Assembly: GCA_024639785.1 (NCBI GenBank)
Contig: JAHEGI010000003.1
Coordinates: forward strand, 83,197 to 147,196
Reading direction: 5' to 3'
Source of the DNA: Cryomorphaceae bacterium
Lineage (GTDB): Bacteria; Bacteroidota; Bacteroidia; Flavobacteriales; Schleiferiaceae
Length of the DNA stretch: 64,000 nt
Shown piece by piece: positions 8,378 to 18,248 of the stretch (position 1 is its first letter; the number at the start of each line of letters is the position of its first letter). The notes below the pieces were generated by a model. The model was not told where the DNA came from, did no database searches, and worked only from the letters and a program-made list of their open reading frames with translations. The translations under genes and the position numbers were made by a program.

Positions 8378-9004
8378 TCATCTAGGTGCCGAGCTATACC
8401 AATCGGGGTAGTTCTGGTACTCCATGAGCTCACCAGTCTGAGGGTGTTGGAAGCGCAAATAGCAGGCATGCAAGGCAATACCTTCTTGGTCCCAAGCCAC
8501 TCCCCCATAGAATTCATCCCCTAAAATCGCCATGTTTCGATGCGCTGCTTGAGCGCGGATTTGATGATACCTTCCGGTAAAGAGCTCAACTTCCGCCTCC
8601 GTATTCGAGTGACTTTGACCGCGCATGCTGGCCCGCTGGCCTGCGGGAGGCTCCACCACGATCGATCGAAATTCTGCTGGCCGCTTCTCTAGGTGATCCT
8701 CCCAAAACCACTCTCCTGAGGGCAAGTCCGCAGAAGATCTGAGCACATAACGCTTGCCTATTTGCCGCTTTTCAAATTGCTCCATCAATCGGGTACAGGC
8801 CGTTTTCTTACGCGCTAGGACCAGTAAACCGCTGGTCGGTCGATCCAATCGATGCACCGCCCAGGTTCTACCTCCCCATTGCGTTTCACCCCAATCTTGC
8901 ACATTGGGGTGCCCTAGGCGGTCAGGTTCCACCATGAGGCCCGCAGGCTTTACGATTACGGCTATCCAGCCGTCTACGTAGAGGACTTGGGGTTCTTTTT
9001 CCAT
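8378..9004 (-). CDS. RluA-family RNA pseudouridine synthase (TruC-like)
   Basis: 208 residues without an S4 domain. The catalytic motif HRLDRPTSGLLVLAR carries the nucleophilic Asp. The HRLDRPTSG form resembles TruC, the tRNA U65 synthase, rather than RluD. Other family landmarks are YVDGWIAVIVKPAGLMV at the start and ELFTGRYHQIRAQAAHRNMAILGDEFYGG near the C-terminus. Its start lies inside the lycopene cyclase gene (31-base overlap), so the two are probably translationally coupled although functionally unrelated. The target base is inferred only. Confidence 0.88.
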   Translation of the reverse strand: MEKEPQVLYVDGWIAVIVKPAGLMVEPDRLGHPNVQDWGETQWGGRTWAVHRLDRPTSGLLVLARKKTACTRLMEQFEKRQIGKRYVLRSSADLPSGEWFWEDHLEKRPAEFRSIVVEPPAGQRASMRGQSHSNTEAEVELFTGRYHQIRAQAAHRNMAILGDEFYGGVAWDQEGIALHACYLRFQHPQTGELMEYQNYPDWYSSAPR

Positions 9005-9666
9005 TGCACCACGGCGGTATAAATGAGCATCATAAGCAAGCCATAAAAGGCGTCTTCGATCGGAATGGTTCCCAGGCGAATGCCGAGGTTTTGGAGGTTG
9101 TCATACCAGACAATAGGTTCCTCCAATCCACTGCCTGTCAAAAGCCCATTGACAACCAAGAAAGGAAGCATGGCCAGAGCCCAACTTCGATAGAACGCCG
9201 CCAACCACCAAGGTTTCCAGACATAGGCCAAGCCTAATCCCGCACCTAATAAAAGGAATGTCCAAAAGGTGTAGGCTTGATGAGTGTGCTTCAACGCAAA
9301 GGCCACGGCAGCCAGGCCTGCAGCCAGGGTCGCTAGGTAGGTTAGGTTATGGGTGGATTTCCAGGGGAAAAAGAGTTGAAGCACTTCAAAAATGAAGTAA
9401 CACGCCCAAGGCACGACCACGAAAAACAGAATTTCCTCCAACGGCAAGCCGAAGAAATCCCAAGGAATGAGATAACGCTCCGTGAACCCCCAAATTCCTT
9501 GTTGCGTAAAGGCAATATCCCACGGGATGAACAGCGTCATCACGGCGAGTGTGGCCGCCAGAAGTCTTTTCCATTTGCCTATGTAGAAGATTCGGGGTTC
9601 AAATGCCCGCGTGAATGGTCCAAAAAACACGAGGAGATCAATGAGTAGGTATAAGCGAGACTCCAC
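8974..9666 (-). CDS. Lycopene cyclase, fused CrtYc-CrtYd type
   Basis: 230 residues with about seven hydrophobic segments. Each half carries the catalytic-type acidic motif of this membrane cyclase family: PLEEILFFVVVPWACY in the first half and PIEDAFYGLLMML in the second. The protein thus corresponds to a fusion of heterodimeric CrtYc and CrtYd. It would convert lycopene to beta-carotene in the inner membrane. The beta-carotene hydroxylase gene ends at the base next to this start codon, so cyclisation and hydroxylation are encoded together. CrtB and CrtI are not in the window. Confidence 0.9.
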   Translation of the reverse strand: MESRLYLLIDLLVFFGPFTRAFEPRIFYIGKWKRLLAATLAVMTLFIPWDIAFTQQGIWGFTERYLIPWDFFGLPLEEILFFVVVPWACYFIFEVLQLFFPWKSTHNLTYLATLAAGLAAVAFALKHTHQAYTFWTFLLLGAGLGLAYVWKPWWLAAFYRSWALAMLPFLVVNGLLTGSGLEEPIVWYDNLQNLGIRLGTIPIEDAFYGLLMMLIYTAVVQWKKNPKSST

Positions 9667-10122
9667 TTAAACTGCTTTTTTTTGATCTCGAATCCAAGCT
9701 AACGGGACCCAGAGTAAACCAAAGTGCTCCGCGCCCTCCTTGCCCAAGGTCTTATGGTGCATCTTATGCTTCAAGCGAACGGCTTTCCAATAGGGAGATT
9801 CCGTTTTTTGGAAAAACCGAAAGCGTTGGTGAATAAAAAGCTCGTGCACTAAGAAATAGGTTAATCCATACGCAGCGATTCCAAAACCGAAGCCCACGGA
9901 TTCGGGCACTCCATAGATCATCCCCAACATGATACACAACCAGCTCGGGATGGCAAAAATCAAGAAGAAATAGTCGTTTTTTTCGAAGAAACCTGGGTCC
10001 TTCGTGTGATGGTCCTCATGCAAGAACCATAGGGGGCCATGCATTAAATATTTGTGCGCTGCCCACGCAGCACCTTCCATCAAAACATAGGCGGCTAAGC
10101 CAAAAAGAAAAGGAATCATCAT
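9667..10122 (-). CDS. crtZ: Beta-carotene hydroxylase
   Basis: 151-residue membrane di-iron hydroxylase. The histidine motifs of the family are visible: HKYLMH (H23, H28), HEDHH (H35, H38, H39), HELFIH, and HKMHH near the C-terminus, with hydrophobic helices between. It hydroxylates the beta-ionone rings of beta-carotene to give zeaxanthin. It abuts the lycopene cyclase gene and lies 23 bases downstream of pepD. M1 and M2 are both possible starts. Confidence 0.92.
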   Translation of the reverse strand: MMIPFLFGLAAYVLMEGAAWAAHKYLMHGPLWFLHEDHHTKDPGFFEKNDYFFLIFAIPSWLCIMLGMIYGVPESVGFGFGIAAYGLTYFLVHELFIHQRFRFFQKTESPYWKAVRLKHKMHHKTLGKEGAEHFGLLWVPLAWIRDQKKAV

Positions 10123-10145
10123 GTTCTAAACACGCCGCGTCTTTC

Positions 10146-11609
10146 TTAGTTCAATGCGCTCAAGCGCTTTAATACATCCACGAAATATTGCCAAGATTTC
10201 TGAACACTGGCGATCTCTACCCGCTCATCGGGACTGTGGGCGCCACGGATATTCGGCCCGAAGGAAATCATCTCCATCCCCGGGCAGCGCTCCCCGATGA
10301 TCCCACATTCCAGTCCGGCATGGCAGGCGTTTACATGGGGTTCTTCTTGGAACAATTCGACGTAAGACTCGTGCATTAGCGAGGCGAGCGTTCCTCCGGG
10401 AGCCGGCTCCCAACCTGGATACGATCCCGCAAAACTCGTTTCAAGTCCCGCCATTTTATACAATCCCGCAAGGCGTTGTGCCGCATCCATCTTTTCGGAT
10501 TCGGAACTACTTCGGGTCAAACAAAGCACTTCAATCCCATTTGGGGAGATACTGATTCGCGCCACATTATTTGAGGTCTGGACCAAGCCGTCCACATCGG
10601 GATTCATTCGCAAAATTCCAGCCGGACTTGCGGCGATGACTTGGATAATATCGGTTTGGGCCTGTGCAGCCAACACCATGGAGTTTGAAGCGCCAAGCGG
10701 TTCCAAATAGATTTCCATCTGTGGATCCGTGCTCGCATACTCCTTTTTCAAGGCAGCAACCATCGGCGACAGCGCATCTTCAAGCAAGGCCACGTGTGCC
10801 TGGCCCATCACGATCGTCGCCTGACATTCCCGGGGAATGGCATTGCGCAAATTCCCACCTTCTACCTGCGTGATCAAAATACACGCTTCACGTTCTAAGT
10901 CCCTGAGCAAGCGCATCATCAGCAAATTCGCATTGCCACGGCCCAAATGAATATCCATTCCGGAGTGCCCTCCCGTTAACCCTTTGACCGTCAGGCGAAA
11001 GCCCATGGGGTCCTCCACCGGAGCGGGACGATAACTTGCTTTTCCTGTGGCGGTTACATCTATGCCACCAGCGCAGCCAATCGTCAATTCACGGTCATCC
11101 TCTGTATCAATATTCAAGAGATATTTCCCTTTAATCCAACCGGTTTCGAGCCCTAGAGCCCCTGTCATTCCCGTTTCTTCGTCACTAGTAAACAGTACCT
11201 CGATGGCAGGATGAATCATCTCGGAAGAACGCAGTGTAGCGATGGCAAAAGCGACTCCAATGCCGTTGTCTGCGCCGAGGGTCGTACCGCGTGCTTTCAC
11301 CCACCCATCTTCGGTATACATGTCGATGCCTTCTTTATCGAAGTCATGTCCAGTTCCCTCATTTTGCTGGCACACCATGTCCAAATGCGCTTGGATGACC
11401 ACCGTGGGAGCCGCTTCCATGCCTGGACTCGCCGGCTTGATTATGCGCACATTTCCCACCGCATCTTTGGCCGTGTCTAACCCCAAGGATTCACCTAATT
11501 GCACGGCAAAGGCTTGCACTTGCTCCTCTCGCTTCGATGGACGGGGCACTGCGTTGAGTTCCGCAAAAGCGGTCCAGACGGCTCGGGGTTCAAGTTGACT
11601 AAGTGGCAT
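10146..11609 (-). CDS. pepD: Aminoacyl-histidine dipeptidase (M20 family, PepD)
   Basis: 487 residues, the length of M20C beta-Ala-His/Xaa-His dipeptidases. Metal-site motifs are visible: VVIQAHLDMVCQ with the first His and Asp, TLGADNGIGVAFA, FTSDEETGMTGALGL with the catalytic Glu pair, and INIDTEDD-like LLNIDTEDDRELTIGCAGG. The C-terminal ligand region includes NACHAGLECGIIGE. It is cytosolic and releases His from dipeptides, which fits with the histidine degradation genes at 42-46 kb. It belongs to the guaA-led minus-strand run, 15 bases after the preceding gene. Confidence 0.93.
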   Translation of the reverse strand: MPLSQLEPRAVWTAFAELNAVPRPSKREEQVQAFAVQLGESLGLDTAKDAVGNVRIIKPASPGMEAAPTVVIQAHLDMVCQQNEGTGHDFDKEGIDMYTEDGWVKARGTTLGADNGIGVAFAIATLRSSEMIHPAIEVLFTSDEETGMTGALGLETGWIKGKYLLNIDTEDDRELTIGCAGGIDVTATGKASYRPAPVEDPMGFRLTVKGLTGGHSGMDIHLGRGNANLLMMRLLRDLEREACILITQVEGGNLRNAIPRECQATIVMGQAHVALLEDALSPMVAALKKEYASTDPQMEIYLEPLGASNSMVLAAQAQTDIIQVIAASPAGILRMNPDVDGLVQTSNNVARISISPNGIEVLCLTRSSSESEKMDAAQRLAGLYKMAGLETSFAGSYPGWEPAPGGTLASLMHESYVELFQEEPHVNACHAGLECGIIGERCPGMEMISFGPNIRGAHSPDERVEIASVQKSWQYFVDVLKRLSALN

Positions 11610-11624
11610 AGGTATACGGGATTA

Positions 11625-12908
11625 TTAGTTTATTTCTTCAAGATGTTCTGCGGGAGTAAAAAGACTATCTAACGGCAAAGGAACGATCTCCTCCAAGGAT
11701 TCTTCCTCCCCATATTCAATCGTAGGAGTCCATTCCGCTTGAATTCCATGCGTGCGATCATAGCGAAAAATTAAAGCGGCGTGGTTTCGGAATCCCGAGC
11801 CCTCCATATGATCCCAAACATACAATCGCCGGGGTCCTTCAAACCCATTGGGATACTGATTTCCAATATATTGAGCCAGCCAAGCCATGTCTAATCCCAG
11901 CCATTCCCAACGTCCAGGAGTGGTCTTCGCTGCGCTATAAAGCAGTGCATCCAAGCTTCGAAACTGGATGTAGTCTAGACGCTCAACCTGGGACCAAATC
12001 AGCGGTTGACGCATTAACAACTGGGCATCGAGCGCCGAACTTGAAAGCACATTACCCAACGTCCAAAATTCGGTGCGCGAAGGTTCAAAAGGTCGCAGTT
12101 GATTGAGCACACGAGCCGCAATTAGCACTTTGTCATCGAGTAAGATGATGCGTGTCAATCCCGTCATGGAGGCGACACTCACGGGAAGCACCGCAGATTG
12201 GCGGTATTCTTGAATCTGCACATCCTCTGCCTTGCCACCTGCTTTGATATACGCTTGCATGAAGACCGATTCAGCCCCTGCCGAAGAGGCATCGGTGCGA
12301 AGTAAGAGAGTTTTGCTGCGAGGAGCCATTTGCTTGGCTTGCGCTGCCCTTTCGCCCAACCGCTCTACCTCGGCCATTCGATAGGAGGCAGCAGCGACTA
12401 GATACGGCTTACCCGCCACATCCACTTTGCGGGAAAGGGGATTAATTACTTGAATTCCAGTAGAATGAGAAGCTAATACTTCGGAGGCTTCTCCACGAAA
12501 GGGGCCGATAATCTTGTCGACATTCCACCGTTCACATTGGCGCATGAACGCTTCAGGGTCTAGGCGAACGAACCAAGTGTAGTCTGCGTTCTCATGCTCA
12601 ATTTTATAGACATCTTGAGCCTCATCGTGATCCACCAAGATTAAATGGATGTTTGCCCCCGCATGATTGAGCGAATCCACCCCTGCGCGCAAACCCGTGT
12701 AAAACTGGGTCGCCATACGATTGGTGAACACAAAACTTCCGGGCAGACCCAACGCGTTGGAGTCTTGCACCATTTCAAATGGCAATGCGATTACCCACGT
12801 CGAGCGTTCCACATTGGAGTCTGAACGCTCATGAACCAAGGCTTCTTGCCCTTTGACTCCAAGTGTCAAGAGCAAAAACGCAGCACATATAAATTTCCTT
12901 ATTCCCAT
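11625..12908 (-). CDS. Secreted type-1 periplasmic-binding-protein-like protein next to guaA
   Basis: 427 residues with a signal peptide (about residues 1-20, ending VKGQ). The body resembles a type-1 periplasmic binding fold: alternating strands and helices ([65 protein letters not shown]-like segments). Related flavobacterial proteins next to guaA commonly carry LysM repeats before this fold; none is visible here. The ligand is unknown and there are no transporter genes nearby. Its ATG lies 10 bases inside the end of guaA, so translation is probably coupled. Confidence 0.7.
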   Translation of the reverse strand: MGIRKFICAAFLLLTLGVKGQEALVHERSDSNVERSTWVIALPFEMVQDSNALGLPGSFVFTNRMATQFYTGLRAGVDSLNHAGANIHLILVDHDEAQDVYKIEHENADYTWFVRLDPEAFMRQCERWNVDKIIGPFRGEASEVLASHSTGIQVINPLSRKVDVAGKPYLVAAASYRMAEVERLGERAAQAKQMAPRSKTLLLRTDASSAGAESVFMQAYIKAGGKAEDVQIQEYRQSAVLPVSVASMTGLTRIILLDDKVLIAARVLNQLRPFEPSRTEFWTLGNVLSSSALDAQLLMRQPLIWSQVERLDYIQFRSLDALLYSAAKTTPGRWEWLGLDMAWLAQYIGNQYPNGFEGPRRLYVWDHMEGSGFRNHAALIFRYDRTHGIQAEWTPTIEYGEEESLEEIVPLPLDSLFTPAEHLEEIN

Positions 12909-14428
12909 TCAATCGTTGCCGGTGGCTTGGAACTAATATCGTATACGACACGGTTTACGCCACGAACATTATTGATGATGCTATTAGAAATCCGTGCCAA
13001 AAACTCATAGGGCAAGTGCACCCAATCAGCGGTCATCCCATCGGTGGATTGCACCGCTCGGAGTGCGACCACTTGTTCGTAGGTCCGTTCATCCCCCATG
13101 ACCCCTACAGACTTAATGGGTAAAAGAATTGCCCCAGCCTGCCATACCTCATCGTAAAGGCCCGCATCGCGAAGACCTTGGATAAAAATGTGATCGACTT
13201 CCTGTAAAATTTTAACACGCTCAGGCGTGATGGACCCCAAAATTCGGATGGCCAAACCGGGGCCTGGAAAGGGATGGCGTCCCAACAAAGCATGGGATAG
13301 ACCGAGGGCCTTCCCTACTCTTCTAACTTCGTCCTTGAACAAAGAGCGCAATGGCTCCACGATGCTCAACTTCATAAAGTCCGGCAAACCACCCACGTTG
13401 TGGTGAGATTTAATCGTTACGGAAGGACCATTGACGGAAACAGATTCAATGACATCCGGGTAGATCGTGCCCTGACCCAAGAATTCCACACCACGAATGG
13501 CCATGGCCTCCCGGTCAAACACTTCAATGAACACGCGACCGATTGCTTTACGCTTGGCTTCGGGCTCTTCTTGGTCGGCCAATGCGGAATAGAAATCTTC
13601 CGAAGCATCGACGCCTTTTACCTGCAAACCCAACCCGGCATACTGCTCCAACACAGCGTCATATTCGTTCTTGCGCAGTAAGCCATTGTTGACGAAGATG
13701 CAATAAAGGCGATCCCCAATTGCTTGTTTGAGCAACATGGCCGCGACGGTACTGTCGACGCCACCACTCAAACCGAGGACTACTTTGCCATCTCCTATTT
13801 GATTTTGGAGGGCCGCGACCGTGCTATCAATGAAAGCATCCGGAGTCCATGAAGGCGCACAGCCAGCGATATCGTAAACAAAGTTTTTCAGTAACTGCAC
13901 CCCATGTTCGGAATGATGCACCTCAGGATGGAATTGAATGGCGTACGTCTCCTCCCCCGCGAATCGATAGGCGGCAACATGCACGTCCGCGGTAGAACCT
14001 TCCACCACCGCATTGGGCGGTAAGGAAACGATGGTATCCCCGTGACTCATCCAAACACACGATCCCACAGGCATTCCTTTGAGCAAACGTGAATCAGCGG
14101 TCACAGAGGCCATCGTGGCTCGACCATACTCCCTGTGTGTGGAACGCGCTACGTCTCCACCACGTGTTTTGGCGAGGTATTGCGCTCCATAGCAAACGCC
14201 CAAGACCGGCATTTTACCTAAAAAACCCGACAAATCTGGATTTGGCGCCCCTTCCTCCAACGTGGAGAATGGAGAGCCGCTCAGAATAACGGCGTTAAAC
14301 TCTGCAAAATGATCCGGAATGTGGTGAAACGGATGAATTTCACAATACACATGGAGTTCGCGTACCCGTCGAGCAATTAGCTGCGTGTATTGCGATCCAA
14401 AATCGAGAATAAGAATGGCGTCTTGCAT
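12899..14428 (-). CDS. guaA: GMP synthase (glutamine-hydrolysing)
   Basis: 509 residues. An N-terminal class I amidotransferase domain has the nucleophile loop [13 protein letters not shown] and the His-Glu pair in [11 protein letters not shown]. An ATP-pyrophosphatase domain has the PP-loop [14 protein letters not shown], and a C-terminal dimerisation domain ends [10 protein letters not shown], the classical GuaA C-terminus. It converts XMP to GMP. It leads a minus-strand run with the binding-protein-like gene, pepD, crtZ, lycopene cyclase and a pseudouridine synthase. Confidence 0.97.
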   Translation of the reverse strand: MQDAILILDFGSQYTQLIARRVRELHVYCEIHPFHHIPDHFAEFNAVILSGSPFSTLEEGAPNPDLSGFLGKMPVLGVCYGAQYLAKTRGGDVARSTHREYGRATMASVTADSRLLKGMPVGSCVWMSHGDTIVSLPPNAVVEGSTADVHVAAYRFAGEETYAIQFHPEVHHSEHGVQLLKNFVYDIAGCAPSWTPDAFIDSTVAALQNQIGDGKVVLGLSGGVDSTVAAMLLKQAIGDRLYCIFVNNGLLRKNEYDAVLEQYAGLGLQVKGVDASEDFYSALADQEEPEAKRKAIGRVFIEVFDREAMAIRGVEFLGQGTIYPDVIESVSVNGPSVTIKSHHNVGGLPDFMKLSIVEPLRSLFKDEVRRVGKALGLSHALLGRHPFPGPGLAIRILGSITPERVKILQEVDHIFIQGLRDAGLYDEVWQAGAILLPIKSVGVMGDERTYEQVVALRAVQSTDGMTADWVHLPYEFLARISNSIINNVRGVNRVVYDISSKPPATIEWE

Positions 14429-14434
14429 GGACTA

Positions 14435-14442
14435 CAAAGATA
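14435..14442 (-). promoter_or_regulatory. -7 element directly before guaA
   Basis: On the minus strand TATCTTTG matches TAnnTTTG, with six bases (TAGTCC) before the guaA ATG. This predicts a leaderless or ultrashort-leader transcript. Confidence 0.55.
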
Positions 14443-14492
14443 CTTCGCATCCAGAGGGTGCAGAACCCTAAAAGGCAGGTTTTTCAACAGGT

Positions 14493-16094
14493 TTATTCGC
14501 CTGAATCCGGCAGCATCCAGCCCCACAAAAAGGGAAGGCCATCATTCAGGTCCAGATGCTTCACAAGCCCTTCTTCCATGGCATCAAAAGAAAGACGGCC
14601 AAAATGGTAGGCTAAATCCAGAGCGGTCCATGTGCGTTCTTGCATGGACCCTGCTCCCCCGCTTTCGACTGAACCTGGAAACTGGGTCGCTTTTATGGCT
14701 AGAAAGCGCTTCCATCGATCGTTCTGAGTGCGCAGTGCCGCACGACGCGCACGTTGTCGCATGCGCGTTTCCTCATTGGATATTCGCTTTAACCAGGCAT
14801 CAGCAGAGCGCTCTAAATCAGTGTATTTACCATATTCCTGTTTAACGAGTGTCGCCAAAGCTTCCGTCACAGGATGCGCATTCTCCTGAGGAGCTGCCTC
14901 CTCTTTTAACCAAGCCTCACGAACTTCGGAAATCGTCGCATGGTAGCGCAACCCATGAGGGGCGAGCTTTTGCCAATTTCGCCACGACTTGACCGGCCAC
15001 CATTCAAATGAAGTTCTAAGGTGCATGCGCACTTCTGCCATGCCTTGAGCCCGGAAATATGGAATGAGCTGAAGCCAATATTCCATCTCTCCAGACCCAC
15101 CCGCATACAAAACATTGGGCAGGATGCACTCCTGGTATATTGGCCGCAGGATCGCATTGGGGCTGAAGGTTTCTGGGTGTGTTTGGACACGCGCAAGTAG
15201 TTCCTTTTCACTCAACTTCATTTCTCCGAAGAGCCACTCCCCTTTCCCCTGATAGTCCAAACGGGTTCGACGTCCTTGCTCAAGAAGAAATAGTGTGGAG
15301 GGCTTTACTTCTACGGGAGGCTCCCAGCCTCGAGCGTCCCAAGGCCCAGGCTCTTGGAGCGCAAACATACGCTGATGCTGGATTTCATCGGACCAAAGAT
15401 CCTTGGCCAGGGCTTTTAGGCGGGCATCTGAGGCATCCAAACAAAGCACGTTGGGATGCCAGTGAGCCATCATGCGACGGGTAGCATCCGTTAAGGTTTC
15501 CCCGAGGACATAAGAGGCCTTTAGAATCTTGAGTTGATCCCCTATCGCAGCGTGCTGCCCCCAGTCTTTTTCGATGGCCTCAAGTACGGGTAAAACAGCT
15601 TCGGAGGGAATCGAACCTGTGGCCCAGCCTTCATAGGCGTTCGGCATGCTATAGCGTTTCCCCTCAAACGAAATATGCCGGATTTCTTCCACATCATGAT
15701 CTTCTGTCGCCATCCAAAAAATGGGCACCACGGGGCGAGCAGGAACCTCCCACTGGCTGCTTAATGCGGAAACTTCGCGAATCTTGCTGTGAACATATAG
15801 CGGACCGCCTCCCAACACCAGCTGATGTCCGCAGGTCATTGTCACCGCTCCCGGATGTGCCAAGGCCTGGAGTTGAGCCTCTTGAGCCTCCGTCAGCTTT
15901 TGAGTCGCATACTGATCCCGGAGAACCGAGACCAATGTCGTCCGTGAGGTCGCCGAATACCCGGCACTACGCGATCGGATGAAGTCATCACCCAGCCCCT
16001 TCAAATGTGCCGAACGCGCAAAGTCCCCGTGACGCAGGGTGCGCACGCGCTGAGCGAGGGAGGTACCTTCAATTGGTTGAGGATGGAACTGCAT
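14493..16094 (-). CDS. bshC: Bacillithiol biosynthesis cysteine-adding enzyme BshC
   Basis: 533 residues, the usual BshC length. Family signatures are TMTCGHQLVLGGGPLYVHSKI, followed by VPIFWMATEDHDVEEI, and LCLDASDARLKALAK in the core domain. A C-terminal helical region (residues about 400-480) is the expected coiled-coil dimerisation element. It adds cysteine to glucosaminyl-malate, the last step of bacillithiol synthesis. The open frame extends 81 codons further upstream into the DUF4294 gene; ATG at 16094 (MQFHPQPIEGTS) is chosen because it matches the family start and overlaps the upstream stop by one base. BshA and BshB are not in the window. Confidence 0.92.
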   Translation of the reverse strand: MQFHPQPIEGTSLAQRVRTLRHGDFARSAHLKGLGDDFIRSRSAGYSATSRTTLVSVLRDQYATQKLTEAQEAQLQALAHPGAVTMTCGHQLVLGGGPLYVHSKIREVSALSSQWEVPARPVVPIFWMATEDHDVEEIRHISFEGKRYSMPNAYEGWATGSIPSEAVLPVLEAIEKDWGQHAAIGDQLKILKASYVLGETLTDATRRMMAHWHPNVLCLDASDARLKALAKDLWSDEIQHQRMFALQEPGPWDARGWEPPVEVKPSTLFLLEQGRRTRLDYQGKGEWLFGEMKLSEKELLARVQTHPETFSPNAILRPIYQECILPNVLYAGGSGEMEYWLQLIPYFRAQGMAEVRMHLRTSFEWWPVKSWRNWQKLAPHGLRYHATISEVREAWLKEEAAPQENAHPVTEALATLVKQEYGKYTDLERSADAWLKRISNEETRMRQRARRAALRTQNDRWKRFLAIKATQFPGSVESGGAGSMQERTWTALDLAYHFGRLSFDAMEEGLVKHLDLNDGLPFLWGWMLPDSGE

Positions 16095-16744
16095 TATTCG
16101 ACGCTTGGTGGGTAGTAAAAATAGGTCCGTGGGGTTAATTGACCAGAGGCAAAAGCAGATTGAAGGATTCGTTCGATCAACGCGTCTTCCTCCACTTTGC
16201 TCGGTTCGTATTCCTCTTTGATGCGAATGTCCCACCATGCAGCCGTAGCGCTCCATCCAACGGCTTGGATCCAGGATCGGTATTCCCGGACAATTTGAAA
16301 GACCGTCGTGTGCGTTTCTCGATAAATCAACTTGCACAATATCTGACCTTCCGACACCGTAAGCTTGTGCAACTCTGGCTCAAATCGATCGGCCAGATAC
16401 TTTTGGTAGCGCTTCGTCAAGCGCTTTCGTTTGAAGTAATTTTTCTCCTGGGCCAACTTCATGTTGAGACTATCCAATCGCTCGCCCATGCCTTTGGCGT
16501 ACGGATAGACCTTTATGACTCGCCGCTTGAGCCGAAGGTAATTGAGCCGAGCCTCCGCATCCGAAAAGGTCGGCTTGTCCAATACCATGATCTCATCGAG
16601 AAAAACCCATGGAATCGTGTCTTGACCTATTACGCTGGCTTTCGATTTTTCTCCCTCATAGATGATTTCTATTTGGGCCGTCAACTTCGTGGCTGACCAT
16701 AGCGTCAGCGTTAAAAAGGAGAGAACTTTTAACGACGTCGCCAT
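16094..16744 (-). CDS. DUF4294 secreted protein
   Basis: 216 residues with a signal peptide of about 23 residues (ending KLTAQ). The DUF4294 core is recognisable: FLDEIMVLDKPTFSDAEARLNYLRLKRRV-type text followed by the YPYAKGMGERLDSLN segment and a basic helical stretch (KRKRLTKRYQKYL). It continues to GQILCKLIYRETHTT. The family is almost confined to Bacteroidota and has no assigned function. It sits between accC and bshC, overlapping accC by 16 bases and bshC by one. Confidence 0.85.
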   Translation of the reverse strand: MATSLKVLSFLTLTLWSATKLTAQIEIIYEGEKSKASVIGQDTIPWVFLDEIMVLDKPTFSDAEARLNYLRLKRRVIKVYPYAKGMGERLDSLNMKLAQEKNYFKRKRLTKRYQKYLADRFEPELHKLTVSEGQILCKLIYRETHTTVFQIVREYRSWIQAVGWSATAAWWDIRIKEEYEPSKVEEDALIERILQSAFASGQLTPRTYFYYPPSVE

Positions 16745-18198
16745 GCAGAAATACTCCCAACCGACCCGCTCAGCACAGGTTGGACCTGTTGTTGGCGAAA
16801 CTGCGCCAATGCAGCGGCTATGCCGGCTTCTTGACCCTCGTGTAGGAGCTCTGGGAGAAAGTGATCTTGGACGAAATGCGTATCAAAATCTCCGGAAATA
16901 AAGGCCTCATGTCCAAGTACAAACTGTCCAAAAGGCAAGGTCGTTTCCACGCCAATTATGATGTAATCCTGAATGGCCCGCAGCATGCGCTCGATGGCTG
17001 CTTGGCGATTGGGGGCATGGACCACGAGCTTGGCGATCATGGGGTCATAATAAATGGAGATTTCCATTCCTTCTTCCAAGCCATCATCCACTCGAATGCC
17101 TGGCCCTTGTGGACGTCGGTACACTTTGAGCGCGCCTATGTCGGGAGCAAAACCATTTTTGACGTCTTCGGCATACACGCGAAGCTCTAGGGCATGTCCC
17201 AACAAGGGAATTTCTGATTGTTCATACCCCAAGGGTTCACCCGCCGCGATGCGCAGTTGTTCCCGAACTAAATCGAGACCAGTAATGCACTCTGTTACGG
17301 GGTGCTCCACCTGAAGGCGCGTATTCATCTCCAGAAAATAGAATTCGCCACTCGCATCATAAATGAATTCGACCGTCCCCGCTCCTTCATAATGGCAGGA
17401 TTGTGCCGCTTTTACAGCGGCTTCTCCCATCGCTTGACGCTGGGCAGGAGTCAAAACAACCGAAGGCGCCTCTTCGATGACTTTTTGATGACGGCGCTGG
17501 ATAGAACACTCACGCTCATGCAGGTACACACAATGCCCATGTTGGTCTGCAAGGATCTGAATCTCGATGTGCCGGGGCTTTTGCACATATTTTTCGATGA
17601 AAACCGCCCCATTGCCAAAGGACTTCTCTGCCTCGGAGACGGCCATGGTAAAAGCTTCAACAAAGCCGTCCGCATCGTGCACAATGCGCATACCCTTGCC
17701 TCCACCACCCGCTGATGCTTTCACCATAACAGGAAATCCAATCCGGCGAGCTTCTTCAATGGCTTTTTCCACGGACTCAATGGCATACGCTGTACCAGGC
17801 ACAAGGGGAACTCCAAAAGCTTCTACCGCCTGCTTGGCCGAAAGTTTGTCACCCATCACCCGAATTGCTTCCGCACTCGGGCCGACAAAGCGCAATCCGG
17901 CTTCCTTTACACGTTCTGCAAACTGGGCATTCTCAGATAAAAAACCATACCCCGGATGGATGGCGTCTGCCCCTGATTCTTTGGCCACAGCCAAAATTCG
18001 ATCTATTTGCAGATAACTCTGGGCACTTGGCGCGGGTCCAATCAGGTAGGCTTCGTCCGCCACCTGCACGTGGGGGGCCCGAGCGTCCGCTTCGGAATAC
18101 ACGGCCACTGTAGTGATGCCCATCTCCTTGGCGCTTCGGGCAATCCGAACAGCAATCTCTCCTCGGTTGGCAATCAGTAGTTTGTGAATCCTAGACAT
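16729..18198 (-). CDS. accC: Biotin carboxylase (acetyl-CoA carboxylase subunit AccC type)
   Basis: 489 residues from ATG 18198 (MSRIHKLLIANRGEIAVRI, the canonical start; an in-frame ATG five codons upstream is less likely). The ATP-grasp core is clear: MVKASAGGGGKGMRIV glycine loop, ERECSIQRRHQKVIEEAPS, and the FLEMNTRLQVEHPVTE signature. It carboxylates biotin on a carrier protein. It is about 40 residues longer at the C-terminus than AccC of E. coli. No biotin carrier or carboxyltransferase gene lies nearby, so whether it serves acetyl-CoA or propionyl-CoA carboxylase cannot be told. Confidence 0.9.
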   Translation of the reverse strand: MSRIHKLLIANRGEIAVRIARSAKEMGITTVAVYSEADARAPHVQVADEAYLIGPAPSAQSYLQIDRILAVAKESGADAIHPGYGFLSENAQFAERVKEAGLRFVGPSAEAIRVMGDKLSAKQAVEAFGVPLVPGTAYAIESVEKAIEEARRIGFPVMVKASAGGGGKGMRIVHDADGFVEAFTMAVSEAEKSFGNGAVFIEKYVQKPRHIEIQILADQHGHCVYLHERECSIQRRHQKVIEEAPSVVLTPAQRQAMGEAAVKAAQSCHYEGAGTVEFIYDASGEFYFLEMNTRLQVEHPVTECITGLDLVREQLRIAAGEPLGYEQSEIPLLGHALELRVYAEDVKNGFAPDIGALKVYRRPQGPGIRVDDGLEEGMEISIYYDPMIAKLVVHAPNRQAAIERMLRAIQDYIIIGVETTLPFGQFVLGHEAFISGDFDTHFVQDHFLPELLHEGQEAGIAAALAQFRQQQVQPVLSGSVGSISAWRRR

Positions 18199-18248
18199 AG
18201 CGGGGTTTTCCACTGCAAAGTACGCACAGATTCCGTACTTTGGCCCCC

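Noticed and set aside
14457-14471. AGGGT/ACCCT hairpin between guaA and bshC as a terminator
   Set aside because: Only five pairs and no T tract on the minus strand after it; too weak to call.
16095-16337. N-terminal extension of bshC by 81 codons
   Set aside because: The extension overlaps the DUF4294 gene in another frame and lacks BshC similarity; the ATG at 16094 gives the family start.
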